38,584 bases of DNA from Treponema sp. (lineage in GTDB: Bacteria > Spirochaetota > Spirochaetia > Treponematales > Breznakiellaceae), in NCBI GenBank assembly GCA_009781475.1, contig WQYB01000019.1, forward strand, positions 1 through 38,584. The letters are read 5' to 3'. Below are positions 15,426 through 24,291 of this stretch, piece after piece; the stretch's first letter is position 1; every line of letters starts with the position of its first letter. A program made the translations under genes and the position numbers. Under the pieces are notes generated by a model. The model saw nothing but the letters and a program-made list of their open reading frames with translations, did not search any database and was not told the origin of the DNA.

Positions 15426-17738
15426 TCATTTACCGGGATTTTTTCTTGGTCTGCCTCTTTTGGCTTTTGGTTTTTCTGCCGGTTTTTCTTCAACGATTTC
15501 TGTATTACTATCTTTGTCATTATCAAGAGAGGAAAACATTGATGAAAACGGCGAAACAATATCTAAAGCGCCATGCAGCTGCTCTTCACTTTCCTGAACA
15601 CTGACAGGATATTCACGGCTAAACTCTATTTCACTTGCCAGAGCCATCAATCCTTTTCGTAAAAGCCCTTTTGGAACAGAATCGATAGATTCTTCGCTGG
15701 TAAGTATAAGATCGCTTACAGCTTTTGGTTTTTTTATTACCCATGCTTCTTCTTTATCAACATCCGCTACAAGGTCTTGCGCCGCTTCTTTTTGTTCTTC
15801 ATGTTCAAGATCTTCATCATCTTCCAGTTCAATATCAATATAATCAACAATATCCTGAATTTCAAAAATATCAAATCCTTCTGGTTCATCTATTTCATCG
15901 GCTGTATCGGTGTCTTTAGTTTCATCAGTTGTAACATCGATAGCTTGTGCTTCTTCAACTTCTTCTATCTCTTCTTCGATATCTTCAATAATATCTTTCT
16001 CTGTTTCATCTTCTACTATATCAAGCTCTTCGGCGTCTTCCACTTCTTCAATTTCTTCAACATCTTCAATTTCAACTATTTCGTCAAGTCTTTCAGTTTT
16101 TTCTTCTACTACTGCCTCTACTGCTTCTTCTGCTGTCTCTTCTGCTTCTGCATCATCTAGCTCTTCAGTATCTTCTAGCGCTTCAGCGTCTTCTGCTTCA
16201 TCGCTTTCATTTATTTCGTCTACTTCTTCTACTTCATCGATCTCATCTATTTCATCACCATCTTCTATTTCTTCTATTTCATCAAGCGCTTCAACATCTT
16301 CTGCATCATCGAACTCTTCAGCCTCATTGGCTTCTTCTGCCTCTTCGATTTCACCAATCTCTTCGATTTCACCGATTTCTTCAACTTCATCTATTTCATC
16401 AATTTCGTCCGCTTCTTCTACATCGTCAATTTCTTCTACATCTTCAATTTCTTCCAATTCTTCTTCATCTGTAATTTGATCTGCTTTAGCATCGCTATCT
16501 TCCTTAACAGGTCTATGTTTTGCCTGTTTTACATTTGCAAAAGCAGTACCGCTGCCGGATTTAATAACAGCCAAGAGTTCATCCCAGGAGCTGTCTATAA
16601 TACCGTTAATATTGGTTTCCAGGCGGCGGCTTAATTTTAATCCGCGTTTTAATTCTGAATGAATTCCATCACGTCTTTGTTCCAGTTCCAATATCCATTT
16701 AGCTCTTTCCTGGCTGGTTTTATTGACATACAACTGTTCAAAAAGAGTATCACGCAAATTTTTAATTCTGTTTTTAACAAGCGAAACAGGATTGGGTTTT
16801 AGATTAATAATAAAGAAAAGTGAAAGGAAAAAAGTCAGGAATAATGCCAGTTTTAAAATGATTTTCATTGAATCAGAAATTGAAAACATTAAATCATTTA
16901 TCAGACGGCCAAGAAAAATCCCGTTATTTGTTCTTGAAGTAATTAATGAAAAAGAAACTTCCGAATCTGCCGAATCAAAAACAACACGATCCTGTATGCC
17001 TTCGCTCCAGATTTCAGAAATTTTTGTATGTATTTCTGTTTTTGATGTTTGCGGACTGCCTAAAAGTATTCCGGGTGGATTTTCGATAATCGAAATACTG
17101 TCGCTTACTTTAAAACGCCCCTGTATTATAAGTTTTTCAGCTAACGACATTACAGAAACGGAAAAAAGCGCCGTTCCGCGGTAGACATCCATTGCATCGT
17201 AAAATGGAAATGAAAAAATCACCCTGTCGCTTCTTTCGTCCATGGTCAGTTTAACGCTGCCTCCGGCAGGAACACTTACTGTTTCGTAGGGAAGAGCATA
17301 AACATCTTCGTTATAATTTCGATATGATGCAGAACTTGAACCTTGACTTATAATGTCACGGGCTAAAGTGGAATAATGGAGCCTGATTCCGTTATTGTCA
17401 ACAAATTGTACAGATTGAAGACCCCCGGTAGATTCCAGCAATGTTCCGAAAATCCTGGATCGCTCATAGATATCTGAAGCGGTTTGATTATATAAAAAAC
17501 TGCTTCTGACAGCCGGACGGGTCAGAGTTTCCTCAAATTTACTCTGAAGATCAGTTATATGGCTCTGGATAAATTCGGCATCAATATTATTTTCTTTGAC
17601 ATAGGAGTTTACTACTGAAGGATTGTAAAACCGTGTCTGGATAAAGTCCAATAATTGCGTATCCGCCAGATAAATATATCCAGCAAACACGAGTATAGAG
17701 ACTACTATCGCCAGTACCGGTTTTAGATAATTTGACAA
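15426..17738 (-). CDS. Membrane protein with sensor-like loop, long acidic repeat tail and C-terminal AT-hook
   Basis: The 770-aa protein starts at TTG, after GAGAAG. Helix 1 spans about residues 6-25. An extracytoplasmic domain of about 260 residues with Cache-like strand order follows (SVQFVDNNGIRLHYST; DRVIFSFPFYD; GTALFSVSVMSL). Helix 2 spans 290-312. Next are a basic helical segment (315-410) and then about 230 residues (420-650) made mainly of D, E and I in irregular repeats of the type DEIEEVEE. After a mixed stretch the protein ends in KRGRPRKNPGK, a canonical AT-hook core (RGRP) that in other proteins binds the minor groove of AT-rich DNA. I recognise no family for the whole. A link between envelope and nucleoid is an inference. 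Confidence 0.75.
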   Translation of the reverse strand: MSNYLKPVLAIVVSILVFAGYIYLADTQLLDFIQTRFYNPSVVNSYVKENNIDAEFIQSHITDLQSKFEETLTRPAVRSSFLYNQTASDIYERSRIFGTLLESTGGLQSVQFVDNNGIRLHYSTLARDIISQGSSSASYRNYNEDVYALPYETVSVPAGGSVKLTMDERSDRVIFSFPFYDAMDVYRGTALFSVSVMSLAEKLIIQGRFKVSDSISIIENPPGILLGSPQTSKTEIHTKISEIWSEGIQDRVVFDSADSEVSFSLITSRTNNGIFLGRLINDLMFSISDSMKIILKLALFLTFFLSLFFIINLKPNPVSLVKNRIKNLRDTLFEQLYVNKTSQERAKWILELEQRRDGIHSELKRGLKLSRRLETNINGIIDSSWDELLAVIKSGSGTAFANVKQAKHRPVKEDSDAKADQITDEEELEEIEDVEEIDDVEEADEIDEIDEVEEIGEIEEIGEIEEAEEANEAEEFDDAEDVEALDEIEEIEDGDEIDEIDEVEEVDEINESDEAEDAEALEDTEELDDAEAEETAEEAVEAVVEEKTERLDEIVEIEDVEEIEEVEDAEELDIVEDETEKDIIEDIEEEIEEVEEAQAIDVTTDETKDTDTADEIDEPEGFDIFEIQDIVDYIDIELEDDEDLEHEEQKEAAQDLVADVDKEEAWVIKKPKAVSDLILTSEESIDSVPKGLLRKGLMALASEIEFSREYPVSVQESEEQLHGALDIVSPFSSMFSSLDNDKDSNTEIVEEKPAEKPKAKRGRPRKNPGK

Positions 17739-17792
17739 ATTTTACTTCTCGCTTATCTACAATATCGGCAAATATTATGGTAAAAAGTTAAA

Positions 17793-17833
17793 AAAAAGTG
17801 AGGTTTAGGGACTTTAGGCTTGTTTTTAAACCT
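17793..17833 (-). terminator. Possible terminator after the 470-aa gene
   Basis: On the minus strand AGGTTTA (17827-17833) pairs with TAAACCT (17801-17807) around a 19-base loop, and after three bases a run of eight T follows. The stem begins just past the stop codon. Confidence 0.5.
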
Positions 17834-17835
17834 AT

Positions 17836-19248
17836 TTATTCGTGGTGTTCCTGGGCTTTGGCAGGGTTTAAACCAAGGTTTTTCATCTGTTCTTCTTCTT
17901 CTTTTTGAGCGCTGTATTCATACCGAACTTGGTTTGCTTTTACATAAGTGTTTTTCAAGGCGGATAATTCAGGTTTTATACCCTTAATTTTATCCCTGTC
18001 TGACGTAATAACATTCGTTTTAAAAAACTCATCCAGCGCGGTCAAAGTTTTATGAAGGTTTTGAACATCCTTTATATTTCTTTCCAGATAACCGATTATT
18101 TGGTCTTCTGCCATTGCTGCCAGCTTGTTATAAGCCGGTCCTCTGACAAAACTGCTTAAAATTTTGTTCTTTTTGTCCATTTCGCTCATAAATTGGTAAA
18201 AATAAACCTTTTCCTTGACAGGGATGCCCTTGGTAGCGTCTAAAACCTCTACACTATAGATAACTTCTTCAGGTTCGGCATTGGTAATTTGCCTGATCAA
18301 CTCTTTTATCATTTCTAAAAAACTTTTTTTACGGCTTTCCATCACAGTCTGGTTTTCTGTAAGTTTAGCGCTGATTTCGGTAAGTGAATTTGAAGCGCCT
18401 CCGATAACCTGAATGCCGTCTAAAAGGATTTTCTTAAAATCTATGACTTGTTTTACGGATTTTGATTTTTCTTCTTTTACCATTAAGGTATTTAAGACCA
18501 TGTCTCTTAAATCTGTGCTGTTACCGGAATAATCCTCTTTAATGATTTCTTCGATTAATTCCTTATAAAAAGGCGAACCGGGCATCACTGAGGGCATTTT
18601 TTTCCTGATATTTTCCAGTGTAGCGTCAGCAGCCGACATGGTTTGAGTTATATTTTGACGTACTGTAAGTTTATAATTTTCTCTGTAGTATAAATTAAGC
18701 TCTTTTAATATACCCATAGAAGATGCTGTTGTTTTTGATAACCTGGTCAAACTCTCCCCAATAATGCTTAGAGTAAGGGTATCAACACCGACTTTTGCGT
18801 GAGTAGTCATATCAGAAACCGCTTTTGTCATAAGTGAAGGCGAATCTACAGAGAAACTTAACCAATCAATATATCGTAAAAGCCCGACAATGCGTTTTAT
18901 TCGGTCAATATTAAGAAAATCCACACCTAATTGGTAAAAGTTAACTAAAAAGTCCAGTTGGCTGTCAAAATTGGATAAACGTACAGAAAGCTGTTCAAGA
19001 CGCTTTGCTTCATTAAAACTCTCGGTTTCAGGTACTTCCAGTTCACTTATTTTAGTTTCCTGTTTGTATGGGTCTTCATTTATCAGCTTTTTCTTTAAAT
19101 AAATACCATATAAAGAAGCAAAAGAAACCTGATAAGTGCGGAGATTTTCTTTTAATTTTACCAATTCCACCCTTTCAAGCCAATCTTTGCGTGCCATAAG
19201 TACCTGCTGAAGTGTGTTGATGTAGTTAGTAATATCCATTTCTGCCAT
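17836..19248 (-). CDS. Conserved-looking cytoplasmic protein of unknown function
   Basis: This 470-aa protein has no signal peptide or membrane helix. It is largely alpha-helical and charged, with coiled-coil-prone stretches (residues 60-115 and 280-330) and an acidic, Glu-rich end (AQKEEEEQMKNLGLNPAKAQEHHE). No motif I know is present. It lies upstream of the acidic membrane protein on the same strand, but a probable terminator separates them. The ATG at 19248 has only AAAGAA just before it. A structural or adaptor role would fit the composition; this is a guess. Confidence 0.65.
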   Translation of the reverse strand: MAEMDITNYINTLQQVLMARKDWLERVELVKLKENLRTYQVSFASLYGIYLKKKLINEDPYKQETKISELEVPETESFNEAKRLEQLSVRLSNFDSQLDFLVNFYQLGVDFLNIDRIKRIVGLLRYIDWLSFSVDSPSLMTKAVSDMTTHAKVGVDTLTLSIIGESLTRLSKTTASSMGILKELNLYYRENYKLTVRQNITQTMSAADATLENIRKKMPSVMPGSPFYKELIEEIIKEDYSGNSTDLRDMVLNTLMVKEEKSKSVKQVIDFKKILLDGIQVIGGASNSLTEISAKLTENQTVMESRKKSFLEMIKELIRQITNAEPEEVIYSVEVLDATKGIPVKEKVYFYQFMSEMDKKNKILSSFVRGPAYNKLAAMAEDQIIGYLERNIKDVQNLHKTLTALDEFFKTNVITSDRDKIKGIKPELSALKNTYVKANQVRYEYSAQKEEEEQMKNLGLNPAKAQEHHE

Positions 19249-19289
19249 TTCTTTAAATTATGACGTATTTTACCGAAAAATGCAAATAT

Positions 19290-19342
19290 TATAGGGGAGT
19301 GACACCCTATATATTGAAAAACTGCCAATTATATGTTATTAA
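19290..19342 (+). promoter_or_regulatory. Hairpin and promoter ahead of the tandem-domain secreted protein
   Basis: TATAGGG (19290-19296) and CCCTATA (19305-19311) form a dyad between two divergent genes. Right after it come TTGAAA (19314-19319), a 17-base spacer and TATTAA (19337-19342), followed by a leader with a GAGGAG ribosome site. The dyad may be an operator. Confidence 0.45.
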
Positions 19343-19374
19343 TACATTAATAATCCATTTTACGAGGAGTTTAA

Positions 19375-20232
19375 ATGAAATTTAATCGTTTATTAGTTCT
19401 GACAGCTATATTTGCCGTTTTTGCAGTTATAACTGTATCAGCGCAAGCGCCTGCAAGCGGCACTTATACTTTTAACCCAAGACCTCAGGCTTCGATGGGC
19501 GGAATGCCGCAGGAAATTTATATTGATAGAATTGTAGTACACGGCAATTTTATGAACATTTTTCTTTCAAACAGAGCAGTAGGTCCAAGCACAGGACATG
19601 GCGGTGTGCCTTATTTTATGAGCAATTCTTATATACAAGATGCCTCTTTACCTCAAAGAACATACGCTCCTGTCCGTGAAGCCGAACAACGGGAAGGTCA
19701 GGCGGTTTTATGGGTTGTCACTTTTGAAAATGTTCAATCTACAAGTTTTTCGCTTGTTAATACAAGCAGAAATCCAAACCTTACATTTGAAGGAATTGTT
19801 TTAAATCAACCAGAAGCAGGATCGCAGCCTGTTCCTTCCAATGCCGTAATCCCGTCCGGTCCAATTGTAAACGGCACTTATAGCTTTTTTCCAAGACCTC
19901 AAGCCTTACAAGGCGGAATGCCGCAAGGAGTTTACATTGACAGGATTGTAGTACACGGCAATTTTATGAATATTTTTCTTTCAAACAGGGAAACAGGTCC
20001 AAGTACAGGGCATAGCGGAGTGCCTTATTATATGAATAATTCATTTATTCAAGATCTTGATCGGCCTCAAGTTACCTATAGACCTGTCCGTGAAGCCGAA
20101 CACAGGGAAGGTCAGGCAGTTTTCTGGGTGATTACATTTGAAAATGTACAATCAAGAAGGTTTGCGCTTTCAAACACCAGCAGAAACCCAAACTTTGTTT
20201 TCGAAGAAATAATCATTGGCAATCCTGATTAA
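19375..20232 (+). CDS. Secreted protein made of two copies of one unknown domain
   Basis: A signal peptide ending TVSAQA near residue 24 precedes two repeats of about 115 residues (roughly 28-142 and 165-281). Each begins GTYxFxPRPQA, contains GGMPQxxYIDRIVVHGNFMN and a GPSTGHxGVPYxM motif, and ends TSRNPNxxFE. The copies are so alike at DNA level (long identical runs, for example around 19545 and 19959) that duplication was recent or gene conversion maintains them. GAGGAG precedes the ATG, and the gene is closed by a good terminator. I do not recognise the domain. The conserved H, D and R residues could mean ligand binding, but no catalytic set is obvious. Confidence 0.78.
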   Translation: MKFNRLLVLTAIFAVFAVITVSAQAPASGTYTFNPRPQASMGGMPQEIYIDRIVVHGNFMNIFLSNRAVGPSTGHGGVPYFMSNSYIQDASLPQRTYAPVREAEQREGQAVLWVVTFENVQSTSFSLVNTSRNPNLTFEGIVLNQPEAGSQPVPSNAVIPSGPIVNGTYSFFPRPQALQGGMPQGVYIDRIVVHGNFMNIFLSNRETGPSTGHSGVPYYMNNSFIQDLDRPQVTYRPVREAEHREGQAVFWVITFENVQSRRFALSNTSRNPNFVFEEIIIGNPD

Positions 20233-20251
20233 ACAATCCTGATTTTTTAAT

Positions 20252-20305
20252 AAACGCAATAGAAAGCTTTAAAATCTTTAACGAGCAATCTATTGCGTTT
20301 TTTTT
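20252..20305 (+). terminator. Intrinsic terminator
   Basis: AAACGCAATAGA (20252-20263) pairs with TCTATTGCGTTT (20289-20300), and the T run continues to 20305. It follows the tandem-domain gene by 20 bases. Confidence 0.85.
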
Positions 20306-20380
20306 ATGTGCTGAAAATAAATATTATAAAATTTTTTCAATTTCAGTCATGCGCTATGCATATTCACGCCATATATATGT

Positions 20381-21175
20381 ATGAAAAACTTCATCTTAAA
20401 ATCATTTTTCGCTCTTGTTATTTGCGCGCAGTTAATCTGCTGTGCGGACAGGTTCTCTTCCAAATTTACTTTGGAATTGCCGCCAATACCCGATTCCTGG
20501 GAATACCTATTAGGTGAGCCGAAATGGCGGGTGGAATGGATCGATCAAAACGGTCACAAACAAATTATAGACATAACCAGGGGTAATCAGGAAATTGAAC
20601 TGCCTTCTACCTGGACAAATCCTGTTACAGCCTGGCCTTACTGGTCCCAGCATAATCTTATCCCGGGGTTATTTAAACCTGCAGGAGCGTTATTTCCGTA
20701 CGATGTAAGAGGCGGCAAAATATATTTAACCTGGGAAGCCGGCTTTGACACGGTTTTTTACTGGGAGCTTATTCATGCTCAACGCCAAATTTATATGGAT
20801 ACAGGATATAACAACTCCAGAATGCCGGCAAATTTTGACTGGCTGCGTTTCAGGGAACTTTTTGAAACAGATTTATTAAACGAAGCTGTCCGGGAAGACC
20901 CCTGGTTAATCGATTGGCGCTTTGTCGCCGAAAGAACCGTTATAAGCGGTTTTGACAGACGCCGCCTTGTTCCGCAAGAAACCGAATTGAAAACTTTCAA
21001 TGTACCTTCAGATCTTTGGTATGGCTGCTCTCTTTTTGAAAAACCGCTTTATTTTACAGAAGGTGAAACCCCTGTTTTCTCTGTTCGCCCGGGTATGAAT
21101 GTTTGGGTTTCAGCCAAAGGAATACTTCGTGTAAACGGTAATGCCTGGGTGTTTACCGGCAGAGAAAATCACTAA
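20381..21175 (+). CDS. Treponeme-type lipoprotein of unknown function
   Basis: The signal peptide ends AQLICC, with the probable lipidated Cys at residue 21. The 244-residue mature domain is rich in Trp and aromatic residues (WEYLLGEPKWRVEWIDQNG; WTNPVTAWPYWSQHNLIPG) and ends with beta strands. No motif is recognised. No clear ribosome site lies before the ATG, although AT-rich DNA (TATATA) is just upstream. Two tiny membrane-protein genes follow directly. Confidence 0.7.
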   Translation: MKNFILKSFFALVICAQLICCADRFSSKFTLELPPIPDSWEYLLGEPKWRVEWIDQNGHKQIIDITRGNQEIELPSTWTNPVTAWPYWSQHNLIPGLFKPAGALFPYDVRGGKIYLTWEAGFDTVFYWELIHAQRQIYMDTGYNNSRMPANFDWLRFRELFETDLLNEAVREDPWLIDWRFVAERTVISGFDRRRLVPQETELKTFNVPSDLWYGCSLFEKPLYFTEGETPVFSVRPGMNVWVSAKGILRVNGNAWVFTGRENH

Positions 21176-21191
21176 ATAAGGAGACAAATGT

Positions 21192-21377
21192 ATGGTAAAA
21201 ATTGAAGAAAAACTGGATAATATAAACAAGACACTGGAAAAAATGCTGGATGTAATGGATAAGCCAGAACATAATCTTATTAAGGCTTTAATAATAGGTG
21301 GAATGATTGTCAGTATTTTTGGTATAATAGGTGAAATAGATACAATAATTAAATGGATTAAGGAGTTTTTATGGTAA
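21192..21377 (+). CDS. 61-aa membrane protein with coiled-coil start
   Basis: AAGGAG lies eight bases before the ATG. Residues 1-25 form an amphipathic heptad-like helix (IEEKLDNINKTLEKMLDVM), residues 29-47 a membrane helix (LIKALIIGGMIVSIFGIIG), and the end is an amphipathic KWIKEFLW. It starts 16 bases after the lipoprotein stop and overlaps the next tiny gene. Holin-like and assembly-factor roles are both possible; nothing decides between them. Confidence 0.6.
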   Translation: MVKIEEKLDNINKTLEKMLDVMDKPEHNLIKALIIGGMIVSIFGIIGEIDTIIKWIKEFLW

Positions 21378-21454
21378 ACACTATTATTCAACTTACAGCA
21401 AATATAATTCTTTTAACCCTCTGTATAACACTTTTATTAAGGCGGCGGTATTAA
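21371..21454 (+). CDS. 27-aa membrane micropeptide
   Basis: An AGGAG five bases before the ATG opens 27 codons that overlap the end of the preceding gene by seven bases. The peptide (MVNTIIQLTANIILLTLCIT then LLLRRRY) is one membrane helix capped by three arginines, the pattern of single-span small proteins. The good ribosome site and the overlap favour real translation. Confidence 0.5.
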   Translation: MVNTIIQLTANIILLTLCITLLLRRRY

Positions 21455-21466
21455 CCATTATCTGAC

Positions 21467-21931
21467 ATGAAAAAAACATATCTTTTGCCATTACTATTTT
21501 TTCTCGCCATTGCTGTATGGGCGCAAAATAGACCGATATACACAGGACTCAGTGATGAGGAGCAGCTTGCTTTTGTCGGCATGATGATGGTTGATCTTTT
21601 AGAACAATACGGTCCGCCAAGAACAGTTATCGTTGAAAGAGGCGAAGAAGCATGGCAGGACGATGTTGTTTTCCAATATAACGGAGCGGATTTTTATATT
21701 TACAGGGATCGTGTCTGGCAGGTAAAGTTTGCGTCAACGCTTGGTGTTTCAAACGGAGACAGAAAAACAAATGTTATAAGGGTACTTGGAATGACAGCAG
21801 AGGATTTTGGAGATCATGTATTGCTGTCTATAACAGGCAAAGACTGGCCTTTAATGTTAAGGGTTAACTTTAATAATACAAGCAATTCAGGACAAGTTAC
21901 CGCAATATATTTATACCGTCCGGATTTTTAA
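21467..21931 (+). CDS. Secreted protein of unknown function
   Basis: The signal peptide ends AVWAQ near residue 20. The 134-residue mature domain begins with a helix (GLSDEEQLAFVGMMMVDLLEQYGPP) and continues with strands (DDVVFQYNGADFYIYRDRVWQVKF), which recalls small periplasmic SmpA/BamE-like folds where a helix pair precedes a sheet, though I cannot confirm this. No good ribosome site is seen. aroDE starts 26 bases downstream. Confidence 0.65.
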   Translation: MKKTYLLPLLFFLAIAVWAQNRPIYTGLSDEEQLAFVGMMMVDLLEQYGPPRTVIVERGEEAWQDDVVFQYNGADFYIYRDRVWQVKFASTLGVSNGDRKTNVIRVLGMTAEDFGDHVLLSITGKDWPLMLRVNFNNTSNSGQVTAIYLYRPDF

Positions 21932-21957
21932 TTCATAGGTTTCATAAGGTTTAAAAA

Positions 21958-23538
21958 ATGGCAAAGATTTGTTTATGCCTAACCGCAAAAACAATAAAAC
22001 GAAATCTGGAAATCCTGAATAAATACCGTAAGTATGCGGATTTGGCAGAACTGCGTGTTGATTATTTAAATTCAGATGAATGTTTATATATCCGCCGCTT
22101 CCCTGAACTTGCAGGACTTCCTGTTATTCTGACAATCAGGCGTGACATTGACGGAGGAAATTTTAAAAGCGGCGAAGGAGCAAGGGTTAGATTACTTGCT
22201 AACGGGCTTGCTTTTGCGAATGCCGATTCAAGGCATAATTTTGCTTATGTTGATATAGAAGATGATTTGGAAGTATCAAGCCTTGAAGAAGCCGCTCGTA
22301 CTTTCGGAACAAGAATAATCCGCTCGTATCATAATGTTAACAGCATTATTGATGATATACCCGGAAAAATAAAATCCATGAGGCGCGCCGGAGATGAAAT
22401 TATAAAGATTGCGCTTGCGGTAAAATCTACAAATGATGTTTTAAAAGTATACCAAGCTTCAAAAACCAGTTCTGCAAACCAAACTTTTGAAGGTCATGAT
22501 AAAATATTGGTTTGCATGGGGCATTACGGCATTTGTTCAAGAATCCTGGCGGAAAAATTCGATTCATTTTTAACTTACGCAAGTGCGTTATCTGAAAATG
22601 AAATGCCGGGAGCTCCGGGGCAAATGGATGCAAAAGAACTTGCAGAATTGTACCGGTTTAGAAAAATCAAGAATGATACAAAAATATTCGGTATTGCAGG
22701 ATATCCGCTTAAAGCCAGTATAAGCCCGTGGCTTTTTAATACAGTATTTAATCTAGAAAATACAAATGCTGTTTATGTGCCTTTCCCTGTTGATTCTGTC
22801 ACAGATTTATTAAAACTTGCCAATGAACTTGATGTACAGGGGTTATCTGTAACAGTGCCTTACAAAGAAGCTGTTCTTCATGGACTTGCAAGAAGTTCGG
22901 TCGCTGTACAATCAATCGGAGCATGCAATACAGTATACCGAAGCGGCGGCGAATGGTTTGGAGACAATACTGATTGCGCAGGTTTTTCGGCTTCTTTATT
23001 GGATTTTTTGAATAGAAAAAATTTAAAAAATAAAAAAATAACAATTATAGGAGCCGGAGGAGTCGCAAGAGCTGTAGCAGGCGAAATAAACCGTCTGGGA
23101 GGAAAAGCATTAATATTAAATCGTACAGTTCACAGAGCAAGAAATATCGCATCACAGTATAATTTCCGATGGGGAGGACTGGACAGTCAGGGAATTGAAA
23201 TAATGGCAAAGTATAATGAAATAATAATTCAAACCAGTTCTGTCGGAATGGAAGGATACTCATTACCTGGTAATCCGGATTTTTTAGAAGATCCATTGGA
23301 ACTTTATACTTTTACAGGAAAAGAAATGGTAATGGATTTAATTTACACTCCGCCTTTAACGCCTTTTTTAAAAAGAGCAGCAAGCGCCGGATGCAAAACC
23401 ATAAACGGTTATGATATGGTTATACGTCAAGCGTGTCTTCAATACGCAAATTTTATGGGAACGGAGTTTCCTCAGCAGCTTTTATCCCGGATAAATACAA
23501 TGGGAGCAAATACATGGAACATGATTCGATCAAGTTGA
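21958..23538 (+). CDS. aroDE: Bifunctional 3-dehydroquinate dehydratase (type I) / shikimate dehydrogenase
   Basis: The fusion carries out steps three and four of the shikimate pathway: dehydroquinate to dehydroshikimate, then NADPH-dependent reduction to shikimate. Residues of about 1-225 are the class I dehydratase: ELRVDY, active-site H125 in SYHNV and the Schiff-base K150 in IIKIALAV. Residues of about 238-526 are the dehydrogenase: GYPLKASISP, K303 in VPYKEAV, N324 in GACNTV, D339 in DNTDCAGF and the nucleotide loop GAGGVA at 365-370. The family His after the SxSP motif is replaced by Phe (SPWLFN). Such fusions are known in plants and some bacteria, including spirochaetes and chlamydiae. 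rpiA overlaps its end by 25 bases. Confidence 0.95.
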   Translation: MAKICLCLTAKTIKRNLEILNKYRKYADLAELRVDYLNSDECLYIRRFPELAGLPVILTIRRDIDGGNFKSGEGARVRLLANGLAFANADSRHNFAYVDIEDDLEVSSLEEAARTFGTRIIRSYHNVNSIIDDIPGKIKSMRRAGDEIIKIALAVKSTNDVLKVYQASKTSSANQTFEGHDKILVCMGHYGICSRILAEKFDSFLTYASALSENEMPGAPGQMDAKELAELYRFRKIKNDTKIFGIAGYPLKASISPWLFNTVFNLENTNAVYVPFPVDSVTDLLKLANELDVQGLSVTVPYKEAVLHGLARSSVAVQSIGACNTVYRSGGEWFGDNTDCAGFSASLLDFLNRKNLKNKKITIIGAGGVARAVAGEINRLGGKALILNRTVHRARNIASQYNFRWGGLDSQGIEIMAKYNEIIIQTSSVGMEGYSLPGNPDFLEDPLELYTFTGKEMVMDLIYTPPLTPFLKRAASAGCKTINGYDMVIRQACLQYANFMGTEFPQQLLSRINTMGANTWNMIRSS

Positions 23539-24248
23539 TGAAGGAAGCCGCAGGCAAAGCCGCTGTAGACAATATGGTAAAAAGCGGCATGAAACTCGGT
23601 CTTGGTACGGGTTCTACAGCCATTCATGCGGTACGAAGAGTAGGTGAATTAATAACACAAGGCGCATTACGTGACATTTGCGCGTTCGCTACAAGTTTCC
23701 AAACAGAGATTGAATGTGAAAAACTTAATATCCCCTATTTTTCATTAAATTCCAAAGAGCTTTCGTCGGGATTGGATCTGACAATAGACGGCGCTGACGA
23801 AGTTGATCCGCATAACTGTCTTATCAAAGGAGGCGGAGGCGCGTTATTAATCGAAAAAATTGCAGCTTACGCTTCTTCAGAATATGTAATAACAGTAGAC
23901 GAATCAAAATTAACACAGCAGCTTGGAACAGGATTTCCTGTCCCTATAGAAGTAATACCGGCAGCCAGAATGCAAGTCACAAGGGTACTTGAAAAAATCG
24001 GAGCAAATGTTATACTAAGAGAGGCAATTAAAAAAGCCGGGCCTGTTATTACTGAACATGGAAATATAATTTTGGATGTCCGCTTTGTACTTAATGGTTC
24101 GCAAAGCGAACACATTAACCCTTCTTTAATGGAAACAGAATTAAATCAAATCCCCGGCGTTGTAGAAAACGGATTTTTTTGCGTGAAAAAACCGTCTGTA
24201 TACATTGCCCGTTCCGATGGAACTGTAGAAACAAGACCGGCATCTTAA
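23514..24248 (+). CDS. rpiA: Ribose-5-phosphate isomerase A
   Basis: The enzyme interconverts ribose-5-phosphate and ribulose-5-phosphate in the pentose phosphate pathway. It has the substrate-binding GLGTGSTA, the catalytic DLTIDGADEVD, the KGGGGALLIEKI loop, and VDESKL with the active-site lysine. The length of 244 aa is usual. I choose ATG 23514 because GGGAG lies seven bases before it and family similarity begins after it; an in-frame upstream extension to 23433 lies inside aroDE. The 25-base overlap suggests translation coupled to aroDE, joining aromatic and pentose metabolism in one unit. Confidence 0.94.
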   Translation: MEHDSIKLMKEAAGKAAVDNMVKSGMKLGLGTGSTAIHAVRRVGELITQGALRDICAFATSFQTEIECEKLNIPYFSLNSKELSSGLDLTIDGADEVDPHNCLIKGGGGALLIEKIAAYASSEYVITVDESKLTQQLGTGFPVPIEVIPAARMQVTRVLEKIGANVILREAIKKAGPVITEHGNIILDVRFVLNGSQSEHINPSLMETELNQIPGVVENGFFCVKKPSVYIARSDGTVETRPAS

Positions 24249-24291
24249 TCTGAAAGCAAAAAAAATCAGAACGCCGGTTAAGGGGGAAAAA

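Noticed and set aside
15910-16479. Long Ser-rich open frame on the plus strand opposite the acidic tail
   Set aside because: It is the mirror of GAA/GAT-rich codons for Glu and Asp on the other strand. It has no ribosome site and its composition is simply low-complexity.
15780-16480. Repeat array that might be taken for CRISPR
   Set aside because: The repeats are irregular trinucleotide-type coding repeats without constant repeat/spacer lengths. No CRISPR array or cas gene was seen in the window.
23433-23513. Upstream extension of rpiA
   Set aside because: The extra 27 residues lie wholly within aroDE and have no family similarity; GGGAG precedes the ATG at 23514.
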